Assembly (NCBI GenBank): GCA_009760855.2
Contig: WPIO01000008.1
Span: forward strand, 8,444,001 to 8,508,000
Reading direction: 5' to 3'
From: Cristatella mucedo
Lineage: Eukaryota; Bryozoa; Phylactolaemata; Cristatellidae
Length of the DNA: 64,000 bases
Every line of letters begins with the position of its first letter. Position 1 is the first letter of the stretch. A program made the translations under genes and the position numbers. Below the pieces are notes generated by a model that saw nothing but the letters and a program-made list of their open reading frames with translations, did no database searches and was not told where the DNA came from. This document shows positions 49,481 to 60,680 of this stretch, piece by piece.

Positions 49481-50452
49481 ATGATAGCACGCATCGTGAA
49501 TATCAACCGTGTTCGAGTGCCTCTCGCGGTGACTCCACCTGCAAGTGCGACTCCGCTTTAGCGAAGGTACGCATTCACGGACGTCCATCTGAAGTAACAA
49601 AGAAACACTACAGAAAGCATAGCTGAAATATGTAGACTGTGCATGCGGTGACAAGGAAAATAAGTAGCAAGCACTGGGACTGAAAAGGCAGTGCACAAAT
49701 CTGCAGCAGTAGAGCTGGCCGCATTGTCGCGAAAGTTGGCAGAAACGCATTCCAACCTGCGGAGGTTACCCGACAAAGTCAGTCGCATTTACCTTTAGCG
49801 AGAGAGCGGGGAGCATTTGATTCGCTTCCATGGCAGATGCAGCTAAGAGCTGACGCCAGCACATTTCCATAAAATATGAAGAACCGCATTGCTAAAAGCG
49901 ATGAAAACCTCGGCTTTCGGACTGTTGAGAATGTCCAAGTCAGCGCCTAGCGCTCTTAGCTACTCGGTGGCCTCGAGGCAACCGTCGATTAGAAAAGATC
50001 CTTGAAGGCACGACTCACAGGAAGAGACCCCGTGAGACCATGTGACTTGCCGTTAGGCGCGACGTTTCGTCGACAGCCAGTGGCCTCACGACGAACGATC
50101 TAGGCACCTCATTGACCGAAAGAAGATCGTGGCTTCCGGCACGCCAGATATCAGCAATGTCAGCACGGCAGAGATCAGCCACGTGAATCCCACCATCCAC
50201 GACCGCACAACCATTGCAATATGTGCGAAGCTAACCCCACATCGTGCCTAATTAAAAATCTTGGGAATTTCAAAATGTCATCGACCGCAGAATCAAAATT
50301 TTTATAAAAAACAATAGCTATTTTCTATTTACTTAAGGGATAAGTAAGGAGTTTGGGGGGAAATTGTGCACAAGGACATCAATTTGAAATATGTTACCTC
50401 GTGTAGTAGCAAATAACAGTTATACTTTGTCTGCACAGCACCCTAAGCAAAC

Positions 50453-50595
50453 TAAAAGCGCTGGTTTGGCCCAGTGGTTAAGATGCTCGCCCCGACCAAG
50501 GTCTCGCCGAGGTCGTGGGCTCGAGCCCGTGGCATATGTGAAGCGCCTCAATAGAGATTAAGTTCTCTTGTGATGCTATACAAGTGAATTGTATT
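50453..50595 (+). mobile_element. SINE with L2-like 3' tail, unit B
   Basis: Same element as at 47,267, with the same A and B boxes and tail. It was present before the duplication. Confidence 0.75.
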
Positions 50596-50639
50596 TTTCT
50601 TTATTTTTAAAATCTCTATCGAGTTACTCTACAAGGCGC

Positions 50640-51322
50640 TGGAAAATATACACTCTTCTTGTGGCTGATGCCACGACCATGTGCAATCTCGGCTCTGTCT
50701 TTGCTATGCAATCTGTAACTCAGCTGTCTTCTTATCCATTGACCTTTCCAAGCCTTGCTCCTCGTAAGACAAAACACTTGATTCGCTCGCTTGCATCACG
50801 TATCGGCGACATTCGCGTTTGGATGGCTATTGGCTTCTTAAAGCCTAGCAACGATGTAACCAGCCTCATAGCTATGAGTAAGTGTAGTGTCAACCTCATG
50901 TTGCTAGACCTTAACGCCAAGATTAATTCAGTTGCCGTCATTCCAGTGATGCATGCTCGTAGTCTTTTCGTGCTATTCCAACACAACTTGCAAAAACTCT
51001 CTACTCTTAGTCAAATAACATTTCGGCAATCAGGGCCTGCTGAGACGAGAGTACGACAGTCAAACCAGTTCACGCGTCACATGGCATCGAGTCTACATTT
51101 TTGCAATGTCCATTATTCAGGACTGCTAGCCTGTGCCCCAAGTCTTTGGCAACTGGTTAACAAATTGGCAGCTCGTGTCTTCTGTCATGAGCGGTGTAGC
51201 TGACACATCGCTCCACCTCTGCCTGAGCTTTACGGGCTTTCTATCAAGCAGTAATTTGACTTCAAAGTTCTCTGTCTGTCTCTGTCTGTCTCTGTTTGTC
51301 TCTGTCTGTCTGTCTCTCTCCC

Positions 51323-51393
<71 letters not shown>

Positions 51394-51640
51394 TCGCTCT
51401 CTCTGGCTTATAGGTGACTTCGGTTGCATACACCAGCTTCGATCTTGCATTGACCTTGCTCCATTATCATGCTCTTGCTTCAACCGCTCGTCGGCTGCGA
51501 GTAGTTTTACACATCCGTATACTAACGTGGAAACGTCATGTGACCGACCCTTCAGTTCGTATGTACCGAGACTTTGGGACTCGCTTCTGGCATATGTCAT
51601 CTGCATCGTTACTAGGCCGTGAAAGCCCAGGAAGTTAGGT
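50640..51640 (+). mobile_element. Diverged L2-like RT relic, unit B
   Basis: Longer than its unit A counterpart: SRIGDIRVWMAIGFLKPSND, CSVNLMLLDLNAKINSVAV, LFVLFQHNLQKLSTLSQ, YSGLLACAPSLWQLVNKLAA. After the TC tract it reads to VPRLWDSLLA, equivalent to the APRLWNSLP end of such RTs. Confidence 0.7.
51270..51410. repeat. (TC)n tract, unit B
   Basis: TCTG-rich then TC repeats inside the RT relic. Shorter than the unit A tract, so the locus has changed length since duplication. Confidence 0.9.
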
Positions 51641-51945
51641 TCTGGCTCGCCACGACCGAGGTTATCGGTTCTGATCCTGCAGTGCTCTATCCTTTATTGC
51701 CAACTGCAATACTACTGCTACTAATAGATTTGATATAGCGCCCTCAGAGAACTCAATCTCTTTCTAGGCACTTTACGTTTGCTGCAAAAGGAGCACAATC
51801 GATTGATCAGTGGAAGCATGCTCAATAAATAACAAGTATAACATAGTTATGAGTGACGTCACAGGGTCAGAAAGCGGTAGTGATCGTTGTTAGGGCTCTT
51901 CAGCCGCTATGTAAATAAAGCAGTAAATCAGCTAATATTACTATA
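51630..51945 (+). mobile_element. SINE split by an L2-like 3' end
   Basis: The 5' part of the SINE (cgaccgaggttatcggttctgatcctgcagtg...tttattgccaactgcaa, 51,640-51,703) and its 3' part (gggctcttcagccgctatgtaaataaagcagtaaatcagcta, about 51,893-51,938) are separated by an inverted L2-like terminus. Confidence 0.65.
51710..51885 (-). mobile_element. L2-like LINE 3' end
   Basis: 'gcgccctcagagaactcaatctctttctaggcactttacgtttgctgcaaaaggagcacaatcga', inverted, inserted into the SINE described for this position. Confidence 0.8.
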
Positions 51946-51999
51946 TTATTATCATTCTCATCGTCTTTGCATCCAGTAAGTCTCCGGTTAAGAAACATT

Positions 52000-52432
52000 T
52001 CTCCCTCTTGCTGATGTGATTGCCGAGCACAATCTAGACTTTCATTTCTATGCGGATGACACTCAGTTGTATATTTGCTTTGATTCCTCCCAGCCTTCGA
52101 GCACCTCGAATTCTCTTAACTCACTTGCTGCATGTATTGATGACATCCGCACATGGATGGCAGCAAATTTTCTAAAACTAAACGACGATACAACTAACTT
52201 ACTAGTGATGGGCAAACCCAGTGTGATTCAGAAATCGGAAAGGCTGACGCTCAAAATTGGCTCTGCCAGCATATCTCCTGTTGAATCAGCTCGAAATCTA
52301 TGTGTCATATTCCAAAGCAACCTCTCGTTAGACGACCATATCAGCTCCACAGTCTAATTTTCATATTTTCAGCTTCATAACATTGCTAAACTTCGGGCTT
52401 GTTTAGACAGGTATACCACATGTAAGGTATAC
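52000..52432 (+). mobile_element. L2-like RT fragment with intact YADD
   Basis: Open reading over more than 100 codons: ADVIAEHNLDFHFYADDTQL, DDIRTWMAANFLKLNDDTTN and SARNLCVIFQSNLSLDDH. It keeps the catalytic Tyr-Ala-Asp-Asp but lacks both ends of the RT. Confidence 0.85.
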
Positions 52433-52732
52433 CACATACTTTTGAACTTCGGCCTAAAAGAACCCGGTTGCTTACAGAAATTAAAAGACTCGCTTTCAAT
52501 GGTCGGCTTGTTAGTAGCTGATAGAAACGATAGCAACCCGGCGGCCTGGGGCGACTATTTGATGGATACTTGGCAGCGAGCGTAGCACTGATAGGTTGCA
52601 CAGTTTTCAAGGGTTACTAAACCTTGGAACGCAGGCGTGTGCCAAAAGTGCCGCCGAACGTTGGAGGCCCAAGCGACGCTATGGCTCATGCAAATGTCGT
52701 CAGAGTCGCCGCTCGGAGGTGCCGCTGGGCCT

Positions 52733-52739
52733 TATATAA
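52733..52739 (+). promoter_or_regulatory. TATA box, GGYGGH gene B
   Basis: TATATAA at the same offset from the ATG as in copy A. The whole proximal promoter is conserved. Confidence 0.7.
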
Positions 52740-52808
52740 GCCCAGGGCTCGCCAGTGGGTGCATCGTAGCAGCAGCAGCAGCCAGTACCGAAAATTAGAC
52801 ACGTGACC

Positions 52809-53250
52809 ATGCTGAAGCACGTGATCGCTGTGCTGATCGTCCTCGTCGGAGTTGCAGGTGAGCGGCGTCTCGCTCGTGCTGACTGCCTGAGAGCCGCTAT
52901 GCCCCTGACCTACGAGCGTATCTCAGGCAAAGAAGCAGCAGCAGCGCGATCGTCTGCTCGCTGCGATCCCCTTTTACGCCACTTAAAAGTACGCAACGCT
53001 CATTTTGTTACGATTTGCAGCCGCCACGTTCCTCGCGAAAGAGGGCCACGGCGGCTATGGAGGCCACGGTGGCTACGGAGGCCACGGCGGCTACGGAGGC
53101 CACGGCGGCTACGGAGGCCACGGAGGCTACGGAGGCTACGGAGGCTACGGAGGCTACGGCGGCTACAAAGGCCACAGCGGCTTTGGCCTCGTCGGTGAGG
53201 GCCACCACGAGGGAGCCTACGGCATGAGCGAGGGATACCGTCTAGGCTAA
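52809..53250 (+). CDS. Secreted GGYGGH-repeat protein, copy B
   Basis: Exons 52,809-52,857 and 53,021-53,250, the same structure and length (92 aa) as copy A. The signal peptide and tail are identical. In the repeat, His in two late hexapeptides is replaced by Tyr (giving GGYGGYGGYGGYGGYKGH), and KGHGG becomes KGHSG. Equal length and open frame suggest both copies are functional or the duplication is recent. The L2-like insertion begins about 630 bases after the stop, beyond the poly(A) signal, so it should not disrupt the transcript. Confidence 0.88.
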
Positions 53251-53403
53251 GGAAAGGGTGAAGATCGCAGACGGCCGGCCTTCCGGTTCGAAACTGGGCG
53301 TAGCACCGAGCTATCGCCCGCGCCATCACCGCCTATGTAATCTACCACCCGCTCGGTTGTTGCATCGAACCCACAATGGCCTGCAAGAGTGATGGAAAGG
53401 CGA

Positions 53404-53409
53404 AATAAA
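53404..53409 (+). terminator. Poly(A) signal, GGYGGH gene B
   Basis: AATAAA at the same distance from the stop as in copy A. Confidence 0.7.
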
Positions 53410-53884
53410 ATGATAGCACGCATCGTGAATATCAACCGTGTTCGAGTGCCTCTCGCGGTGACTCCGCCTGTAAGTGCGACTCCGCTTTAGCGAAGGTACG
53501 CATTCACGGACGTCCATCTGAAGTAACAAAGAAACACTACAGAAAGCATAGCTGAAATATGTAGACTGTGCATGCGGTGACAAGGAAAATAAGTAGCAGG
53601 CACTGGGACTGAAAAGGCAGTGCACAAATCTGCAGCAGTAGAGCTGACCGCATCGTCGCGAAAGTTGGCATAAGCGCATTCCAACCTGCGGAGGTTACCC
53701 GACAAAGTCAGTCGCATTTACCTTTAGCGAGAGAGCGGGGAGCATTTGGTTCGCCTCCATGGCAGATGCAGCTAAGAACTGACGCCAGCACATTTCCGTA
53801 AAATATAAAGAACCGCTTTGCTAAAAGTGATGAAAACCTCGGCTTTCAGACTGTTGAAAATATCCAAGTCAGCGCCTGGCGCTC

Positions 53885-55457
53885 TAATAATAATAATAAT
53901 ATTAATATTAATAATCCACTTGATAAAGCGTCCTCAGAGAACTTAATCTCTCTCTGGGCGCTTTACATTTGCTGCAAAGGGAAATGCAATTGAATAGTGA
54001 GTAATATCATGCTTGATAAACTAACAAAATGAATAACACGGTTAGGGGTGATATGAACAGGGTCAGCATGCAAATGTGGTTAGTGGCAGTATGCACAGTG
54101 TCAGCACGCATAAACACATCAAGGACGAATCACAGGGACCCACTAAATGCTGTCCTAAATAGGTGTGTTTTTAAGTTCTTTTTAAATGTGATCAGGTCAG
54201 GGGATGTTTTGACGTAGGTCGGGAGGGAGTTCCAGGCTTTGGGAGCATACGAACTAAATGCACGGTCTCCAAAGAATTTGAGGTTTGTACGAGGTATTTG
54301 TAGACTGTTGTATTCCGAAAAGCAGGCGGTACGATGCTTGGCCTGATGGGGAGTATATCTGAGAGATAGGCTGGAGTCAAAGAATGAAGTGACCTAAAAG
54401 TGAGCGACAAAACCATGAAGTCAATCCGATGCTTGACTGGTAGCCAGTGCAGGTCGGCGAGAAGTGGAGTAATGTGGCAACTGCGAAGCTCACGACAGAC
54501 ATGCCTAGCTGCGGAGTTTTGCACCTGCTGCAATCGCCTGATCGCACATGCTGGTAGGCCAGTAAGCAGTGAGTTGCAGAAGTCGAGACGGGATGTCACG
54601 AATGCATGGACTAACTTGGACGAGGTATCCTTATATAAACAAGCCCGAATTTTAGCAATGTTAGGAAGCTGAAAATAGGCAGATTTGACTGTGGAGCAGA
54701 TGTGGTCGTCTAACGAGAGGTCGCTTTGGAATATGACACCTAGATTTCGAGCTGATTCAACAGGAGATATGCTGGCAGAGCCAATTTTTGAGCGTCAGCA
54801 TTTCGAATTTGTTAATCCCACTGGGTTTGTCCATCACTAGTAAGTTAGTTTTATCATCGTTTAGTTTTAGAAAATTTGCTGCCATCCATGTGCGGATGGC
54901 ATCAATACATGCAGCAAGTGAGTTGAGAGAATTTGAGGTGCTCGAAGGCTGTGAGGGATCAAAGCAAAGGCACAACTGAGTGTCATCCGGATAGAAGTGA
55001 AAGCCTAGATTGTGCTTGGCAATCACATCAGCAAGAGGGAGAGTATAAACCGTGAAAAGAACCGGACCTAGCACGGAGCCCTGAGGTACCCCATATTTCA
55101 GATGTACTTCAGATGATCTTTGTCCATTTACGTCAATACTCTGGAGTCTCCAACTGATATGGGCCCTGAACCACTGCAGAGCAGTGCCAGTGATACCCAG
55201 GCGAGATGAGAGGCGCTCTAGAAGAACTTTGTGATCGATGGTATGAAAAGCTGCCGAAAGATCGAGCAAAACAAGCAGAGACACTGACCCATGTCTGCAT
55301 TCCTAAGTAGGTCGTTGTATACCCTAAGCAATGCTGACTCTGTAGAGTGATTAGCTCTAAAGCCAGACTGGAACCTACTAGCAAGGTGTGAGGTTTCGAT
55401 GACATGATATGATATATGATGTGAGTTCAGCTGGTCCGGCACGACCTGTTCCAGTGT
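53885..55457 (-). mobile_element. L2-like LINE, 5'-truncated, inserted in unit B
   Basis: Inverted 1.57-kb insertion beginning with a (TAA)n/(ATT)n tail and the 3' terminus. It then reads backwards through LQTSNSLETVHLVRM-type 3' sequence, SLTPAYLSDILPIR, NSAARHVCRE, LLTGLPACAIRRLQ and WMAANFLKLNDDKTNLL. Next come the active-site region, where YADD is changed to YPDD, then YGVPQGSVLGPVLFTVYTLP, LLVLLDLSAAFHTIDH and [20 protein letters not shown]. This is the longest and best-preserved copy. A frameshift near 54,760 and the Pro at the active site make it inactive. The empty site is preserved in unit A. Confidence 0.93.
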
Positions 55458-55719
55458 CTCTTAGCTACTCGGTGGCCTCGAGGCAACCGTGGATTAGATA
55501 AGATCCTTGGAGGCACGACTTGCAGGAAAAGACCCCGTTAGACCATGTGACTTGCCGTTCGCCGCAACGTTTCGTCGACAGCCAGTGGCCTTACGACGAA
55601 CGATCTAGGCACCCCATTGACCGGAAGTAGATCGTGGCTTTCGGCACGTCAGATATTAGCAACGTCAGCCCAGCAAAGATCAGCTATGCGAAACCCAACA
55701 TCCGCAATGGCACGTGCGT

Positions 55720-56500
55720 AACTCTCATAGAAAATACGAAGCTGATATGAGCGCTCGCATTGCAGCAAACTTTCTTCAATTGAATCACGACAAAAAAATC
55801 ACAAAAGTCTGAAGCAAAGATAGATTTACTTAAAAATAAGAGTGCGTAAACTTTAAATGGGTTCTACCAGAAGTTTTTTATTCACAGCCTCTGCATGCAG
55901 TCTGGTTGACCTGTTTCAAGGTAACGTTTCAGTAACTTTTGCTACAAACATTCGTGGTTGCGGGTAATAAGATTCAATGAAGATTGATGCCATATATAGC
56001 AAACGTTTTCCAAATAAAATCAAGAATGAACTCCGGCAATGGCAGGCAATCAGGACCAAAATTATATTTAATATTTCACGTTCACCCCTAAAATATTTGC
56101 TTAATTTTAAAATTTAAGTGGTGCAAATTTGTGCTGTAAATAAAGCTGTTTGAAATTCACAGGCTTGTTCGTCAACAAGCTTCGCACATGTACCTCGATG
56201 CATCAAGGTTAAACAAGTTGGGTAGCAAGTCAAAATGACGCAGAGGCTAGCAATTTTTTATTTGTAGATTCGTTGCATCGGGTTTTCATTTGACTTGGAC
56301 ATAGTTTGCCAAATCTTTTTTAATGCTTTCCTTTTATGTGGAATTCGTACAAACCTCTGATCCTGTTTTAGCATTGTATTCCTTGAAATCTGCCCGAAAC
56401 CGTTATTCGATTGCTGTATATTAATCCGGCAATCAAATAATTGTTTCTCCTCAGTATTGTCTCGAGATTTACACTGAATGGTGCACTTTTTGATTTGATC
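55720..56500. other. AT-richer stretch with R1-related end
   Basis: No gene. About 56,160-56,225 inverted ('acttgtttaaccttgatgcatcgaggtacatgtgcgaagcttgttgac') matches the start of dispersed repeat R1 at 13,384. Confidence 0.5.
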
Positions 56501-56510
56501 GAATATTACA

Positions 56511-56594
56511 GACGAAGAAGCTAGAGCAGCGAGATCTGCGAGACGTCTACATCAGTCTCTGGTCGGGCGATGACCTGGGAACGGTCAAGGAGAT
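56511..56594 (+). CDS. Candidate exon, gene unknown
   Basis: After a good acceptor (gatcgaatattacag) the phase 0 reading is TKKLEQRDLRDVYISLWSGD then DLGTVKEM, ending before a weak gtt donor near 56,595. It looks protein-like and soluble. Joined to the 45.1-kb exon by its gtaagt donor (phase 1) the frame would instead close after about 20 codons. Assignment is open. Confidence 0.25.
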
Positions 56595-56699
56595 GGTTGA
56601 TGGTCAACATCACCCTTTTTTATTGTGCATCTGTGATTACACAATTTTTTTGTAGACATAGCTATTGCTAATACAGATTGTTGTGATCTAAAGTAGTGC

Positions 56700-56890
56700 A
56701 CTTAGTAGACCTAGCCAGTTTAATGACAATGGTAAATCACAGGTCAAGTGGGCGAGTGCACACTGTGTGCTTAGTCAGAGGTGCAAACTTGTCAAGAATT
56801 TTGGCCAGTGTCGTGTAGTAGCATTCCTCAATTGAGAGCAAGTTGGAAGAAGGATTTAGCAGCAACTGAGACGAATAGATTTTCAGGCGG
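56700..56890 (-). mobile_element. L2-like ORF2 fragment (before the RT)
   Basis: Reads LLLNPSSNLLSIEECYYTTL then AKILDKFAPLTKHTV and TRPLD, the linker between endonuclease and reverse transcriptase in such LINEs (LDK.APL.....T.R). Isolated fragment. Confidence 0.65.
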
Positions 56891-57299
56891 ACAACATACT
56901 GACCCCTACTGACCCTTACCCGCTGCTGCATCTTGCTTCGCAGAAGCGGCTGGTTGCCTACGTGAGGCGCGTGCAAATTTCTTTGCACGCCCCGAGGCGT
57001 GGCTGATCTGTGCTTTCGCCCGAGTCGGCCGTGTGCACTGCTCTCTTTAGCTTGACTTCCAGGGTCCCAGTATCCGATTAACAAAGCCGTCGCCCCGCAT
57101 GGAACTTTAATGCAGACATGGAATAACTCTTACTCAGTAATGCAAGTATCATCATTAGAACTGGCAACATTGAGAGGACCTATTATGCTGCGCCGAAGGC
57201 TGGTGTCACCGGCGTAACCGAGTCGGTTGCTAAGGAGCCAGGCAGGTCCGGGCCACGGCATCTGCCATCGACGGGCGCGCAGCGGGTTGAAGAGATGGA

Positions 57300-57385
57300 T
57301 GCTGTGCAAACTCGGTGACAGCTCGGTTGCCTTTGCCAGCTCGGTGACCTTAGCCAGCTCGGTGAATTTTGCCAGCAGGCTTCTA
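57300..57385. repeat. 18-bp tandem repeat
   Basis: About four diverged units of 'gccagctcggtgaccttt'. The minus frame reads LAKFTELAKVTELAKATEL, inside a 176-codon ORF that I do not otherwise recognise. Confidence 0.6.
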
Positions 57386-57715
57386 ATATCGGTCAGCAGC
57401 AAGCTCAGCGGCCTACTCAGTCCATCGCTCATCCCCCTCCGACTAGCTGAATTGGAGTTGATGGCCGGCTGGAACTGCATCTGGCTGCCCCAGCAAGCAA
57501 AGCGACATCTACCGTTTAAAGGGGTCTTTAGTGGTAATGCTGCTAGAATTGCTAGACGCCGCTCCGACTGCTGAGCACGTGAGCGCTCGCTCGGTACAGT
57601 AAACAGTCTCGATGCGCGTGTCGGCGTCATGAACCACCACTTTTTAGCCTCCACACACATTCCTTTCAGCTGTGCATACAGTTCGCGTGACTTTTCTTTT
57701 CTTGTCTTTCCTCAG

Positions 57716-57746
57716 CTTGCAGCGCTAGAGCAAATCGAATGCCCAG
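57716..57746 (+). CDS. Candidate short exon
   Basis: A long pyrimidine tract and ctttcctcag precede LAALEQIECP plus one base and a consensus gtgagc donor. If not spliced out it would end GELG and stop. The splice sites are strong; its gene is unknown. Confidence 0.25.
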
Positions 57747-57934
57747 GTGAGCTCGGGTAGTGAAACTCCCCGGCATTCGTTCGCTCTGATCATGCCTTTC
57801 AAGCGACTGAACCGGAACTGGGACCGATGTGTCTACGAAAGTGAGGCAGGTGATGGCTGGCCGAGGCATTGGTAAAGGGACCGGTGAGAGTCAGTTGCGA
57901 CCTCACGCTTTCCGACGAATAAAAATAAATTTAT

Positions 57935-58110
57935 ACTAGCTGATTTAACAGCCTCTTTTGTATAGCAACTGAAGAGCCTTTGCGGTTATCATCGCCGCTT
58001 GCAGTGGCGACAAAGGATCACCCACTGCAGGATTCGAACCCACGAACTCGGGATCTCGGTCGTGAAAAGCAATCACCTTACCTAGTGTGCCATCATGGTT
58101 CACTGACAAA
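57935..58110 (-). mobile_element. tRNA-derived SINE
   Basis: 'ctagctgatttaacagcctcttttgtatagcaactgaagagcctttgcggttatc...caggattcgaacccacgaactcgggatctcggtcgtgaaaagcaatcacctta', with the B-box complement ggattcgaaccc. Confidence 0.78.
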
Positions 58111-58734
58111 GACCTGCGAAGGCCTTTGCACGACTCGCAACCACTGCCAGTCGCAGCTCATCTCCAAATTTATTCGGCTGAGAGTATTTCTGCTTCTCAT
58201 CGCCAGCTAGCGATTCTCGGTTCTGCTCTCTTCACTCATTGGCCCGGCCGTAGCCGGCAGCCTAGAGTCGTCATTTGATGGCATTTTTGGCGGCAGACAG
58301 ACTGGCTCGGGGCTCTGAGCAGCAGCCGTGATGCAATCGTGGGTACGAACTGCACTTTCATTGCTGGGCGTTGTCGCCAGAGCGGCGTCGTTTTTGTGAT
58401 CGGAGCAGCACTGCTATCAGCATGCCGCGACACTGCAGACACGACTCCATTGCCAACTGGCTCGATCTGACGAAACAAAGAGTGCTCCGCCAGCGGACCC
58501 TGCCAGCGTCTGCCGTGCAGCTGTTAAGATGTGCTAAGACCAAGGTCGCTGCAAGGACGGCGCAGCTGCTTGAAACCAGTCGCCGATACTGCCGCCGTCG
58601 CCTCGATCAAATCCACATCTTTAAATCAGAGCAGCTGTCTCCAGGCGCGCCCCAACCTCACATTTGCCTCAAGCTCGAGCCTTCAGCAACGTAGCCGCGA
58701 CCGCATCGGGCGAGGAGCTATTACAAAGAGGGTA

Positions 58735-58955
58735 GTAATAATAATACATTTGATATTGCGCCCCCAGAGAACTCAAGCTCTTTCTAGGCACTTTACACTT
58801 GCTGCAAAGGAAGCACGATCGAATGGTTGGTGGTAGAATGCTAAATAACAAGAAGAATAACATGGTTCGGATGACTTTTGCAGGGTCAGCAGGCACGTAT
58901 GGTTAGGGGCAGCATGCACGGTGTCAGCACGCATAAGCACATAAAGGACGAATCA
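58735..58955 (-). mobile_element. L2-like LINE 3' end
   Basis: (TAA)n tail, then 'gcgcccccagagaactcaagctctttctaggcactttacacttgctgcaaaggaagcacgatcgaatgg' and the 3' UTR up to 'cacataaaggacgaatcacatgga', where the LTR element begins. Confidence 0.85.
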
Positions 58956-58961
58956 CATGGA

Positions 58962-59300
58962 CTGTGCTACTTCCACGTCCTGACAGAACTCGGGCGCTAA
59001 CACAGCGCTGGTAACGGTGCCAGTCGTGGCTTGTCGGCAGGCCGGTATGCAGCTGTCTTCAACCGAGATACATATGATTAGCTGTTGCATGTAACTTAGG
59101 TACAAGCCGGCACGCAGCTGAGGTCAATCAACCCACCATTGATTAGCTATCGCTGATAAGCAGAGGCGGGTGAAGCCGGCAGGGAAGGCAGCGGAAAACG
59201 AAGCTAGAGGAGAGTTCGAGCGTGGACGCAAGGGACAACGGCCGTTTGCTGTTTCACTGCGAGCGTCGGCCGATTACGCGGTTGTTGGAAGTCCGCATAG
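58962..59300 (+). repeat. 5' LTR-like repeat
   Basis: Shares with 62,660-63,425 the ordered words 'gcaggccggtatgcagctgtc', 'cttaggtacaagccgg', 'tgagctatcgctgataagcag' (with changes) and 'tttgctgtttcactgcgagcgtc'. A TG start at 58,962 is plausible. The two copies flank pol remnants in direct orientation, as expected for LTRs. Confidence 0.72.
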
Positions 59301-60439
59301 TGCTTGCAGCAGCGCCGGTCTCATTGTAGAAGTGCAGCCCACGAGCGATTGTTTTTTTCACGATGAAAGGCAACCTCGGCGGCTCTGTGCCAGCCTACAC
59401 GTAAGGTCGGTTTGCTAATTATTGGAGTACAGCTGGAGGTTAATTGCTTGGTGACACATATAATTGCCGACTGGGACATCATCCATGGGATGGATGTCAC
59501 AACAGCACCAGGCGGTGACCGCATCGGCCGCTGGCCAGGCCGAGTTTACTTCGGTAACGAGGCGCCCGTGGAGATGGAATCGGCGAAAGTTCTTCGCATT
59601 CCCACTCCCGGTCATCAATGTCTCGCTCATTGCTGAGGTCAAAGATTCAAGCGAGCTTCCAGTCTCAGACAAAGACTTTACTGTCGTATTTTGTGCTTGG
59701 GTGTGGCAATGGCGATGGAACTGGAAAGAGGGTGTACACTGTACCGGCACCCCTGCTGCAGAATCGAGTGCCCACTTATCGTATTCCGACTGTGGTAGAA
59801 GCACCGTATGAGAAGGAAGCGGGTTGACTGGATAAGATGTGGCTGGCTTCAACCAATTCACTCGAGCGCATTGGGCGGATTCCCTTGACGGCGGTGATCC
59901 AAAGCAGCAAAAGGAAAGTGAGGAAAATTCTCGACTATTGCGAGTTTAACCGGTTCGTGTGAAGCCACGCTGCAGACGGGGACGTGTGCAGTGGAAAACT
60001 GCACTCGTAGTGACGAATGGGTCGCAACGTAAGCATAGCGGACCTGCACAAAGCCTATTTGCAGATTCGCGTAGACTCATCATTGAGAAAGTACCAGGTG
60101 GTTGATTTTCATAGCTGTCGGTGCTGCCTGACTCGCATAGGCTTCGGCCTCGATGTTGCACCGAAGACCATGACTGCCATTCCAAATACAGTGCTGTCCG
60201 CAGACCAATGAGTCGGGTTCGGCGCTGATTTGTATGTCGGCGGTATTTTGGCGAACAAAGTCGTCTCGAACGACCGGGTGATCGAGCTGCTCCGTGAGTA
60301 AGTACTCGAAGAAAAACCATCCGAGCAGTTGAGTCCTAGGCCGCCATGTCGGCAGCAAACGTGGCGAGCTCATAGGGCACCGAGATGAAGTCGTAGGCTC
60401 CGCAGCGATGACGCACTGAGAGGTGTTTCCTTAGTGTAG

Positions 60440-60680
60440 ACAGCTCGTCAGTCGTTTCTTGGTTGCCAGCTGGTTACGATCCACGAGAAATTACCTCAAG
60501 TGTATAGCCAGCGAAGTGACTGAGTGAGCGATGTGCCCTGTGAGGTGCTGGAAATTGCTCACCAGTCGTTTCTCGGTTTCCGGTTGGTTGCGATCCACGT
60601 GCATTTATCTCAAACGTATAGCCAGCGAAGTGACTGGGTCAGCGATGTGCCCCGTGAGGTGCTCGAAATTGCTCGAGACA
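60440..60680 (+). repeat. 115-bp tandem duplication inside pol
   Basis: The block 'gtcgtttcttggttgcc...gtatagccagcgaagtgactg...gaggtgctggaaattgct' is followed directly by a second, slightly diverged copy (60,565-60,680). Confidence 0.75.

Larger units (their letters stand above)
50205..55715. repeat. Tandem duplication, unit B
   Basis: Second unit, expanded relative to A by an L2-like insertion at 53,885-55,457 and by extra LINE/SINE material at about 51,640-52,430. The last recognisable homology to A is 'gatcagc.a.gcgaa.ccca.catcc' near 55,680-55,710. Confidence 0.88.

Noticed and set aside
53885-55457. Functional reverse transcriptase gene
   Set aside because: Active-site YADD is changed to YPDD, a frameshift is present and the 5' end is missing.
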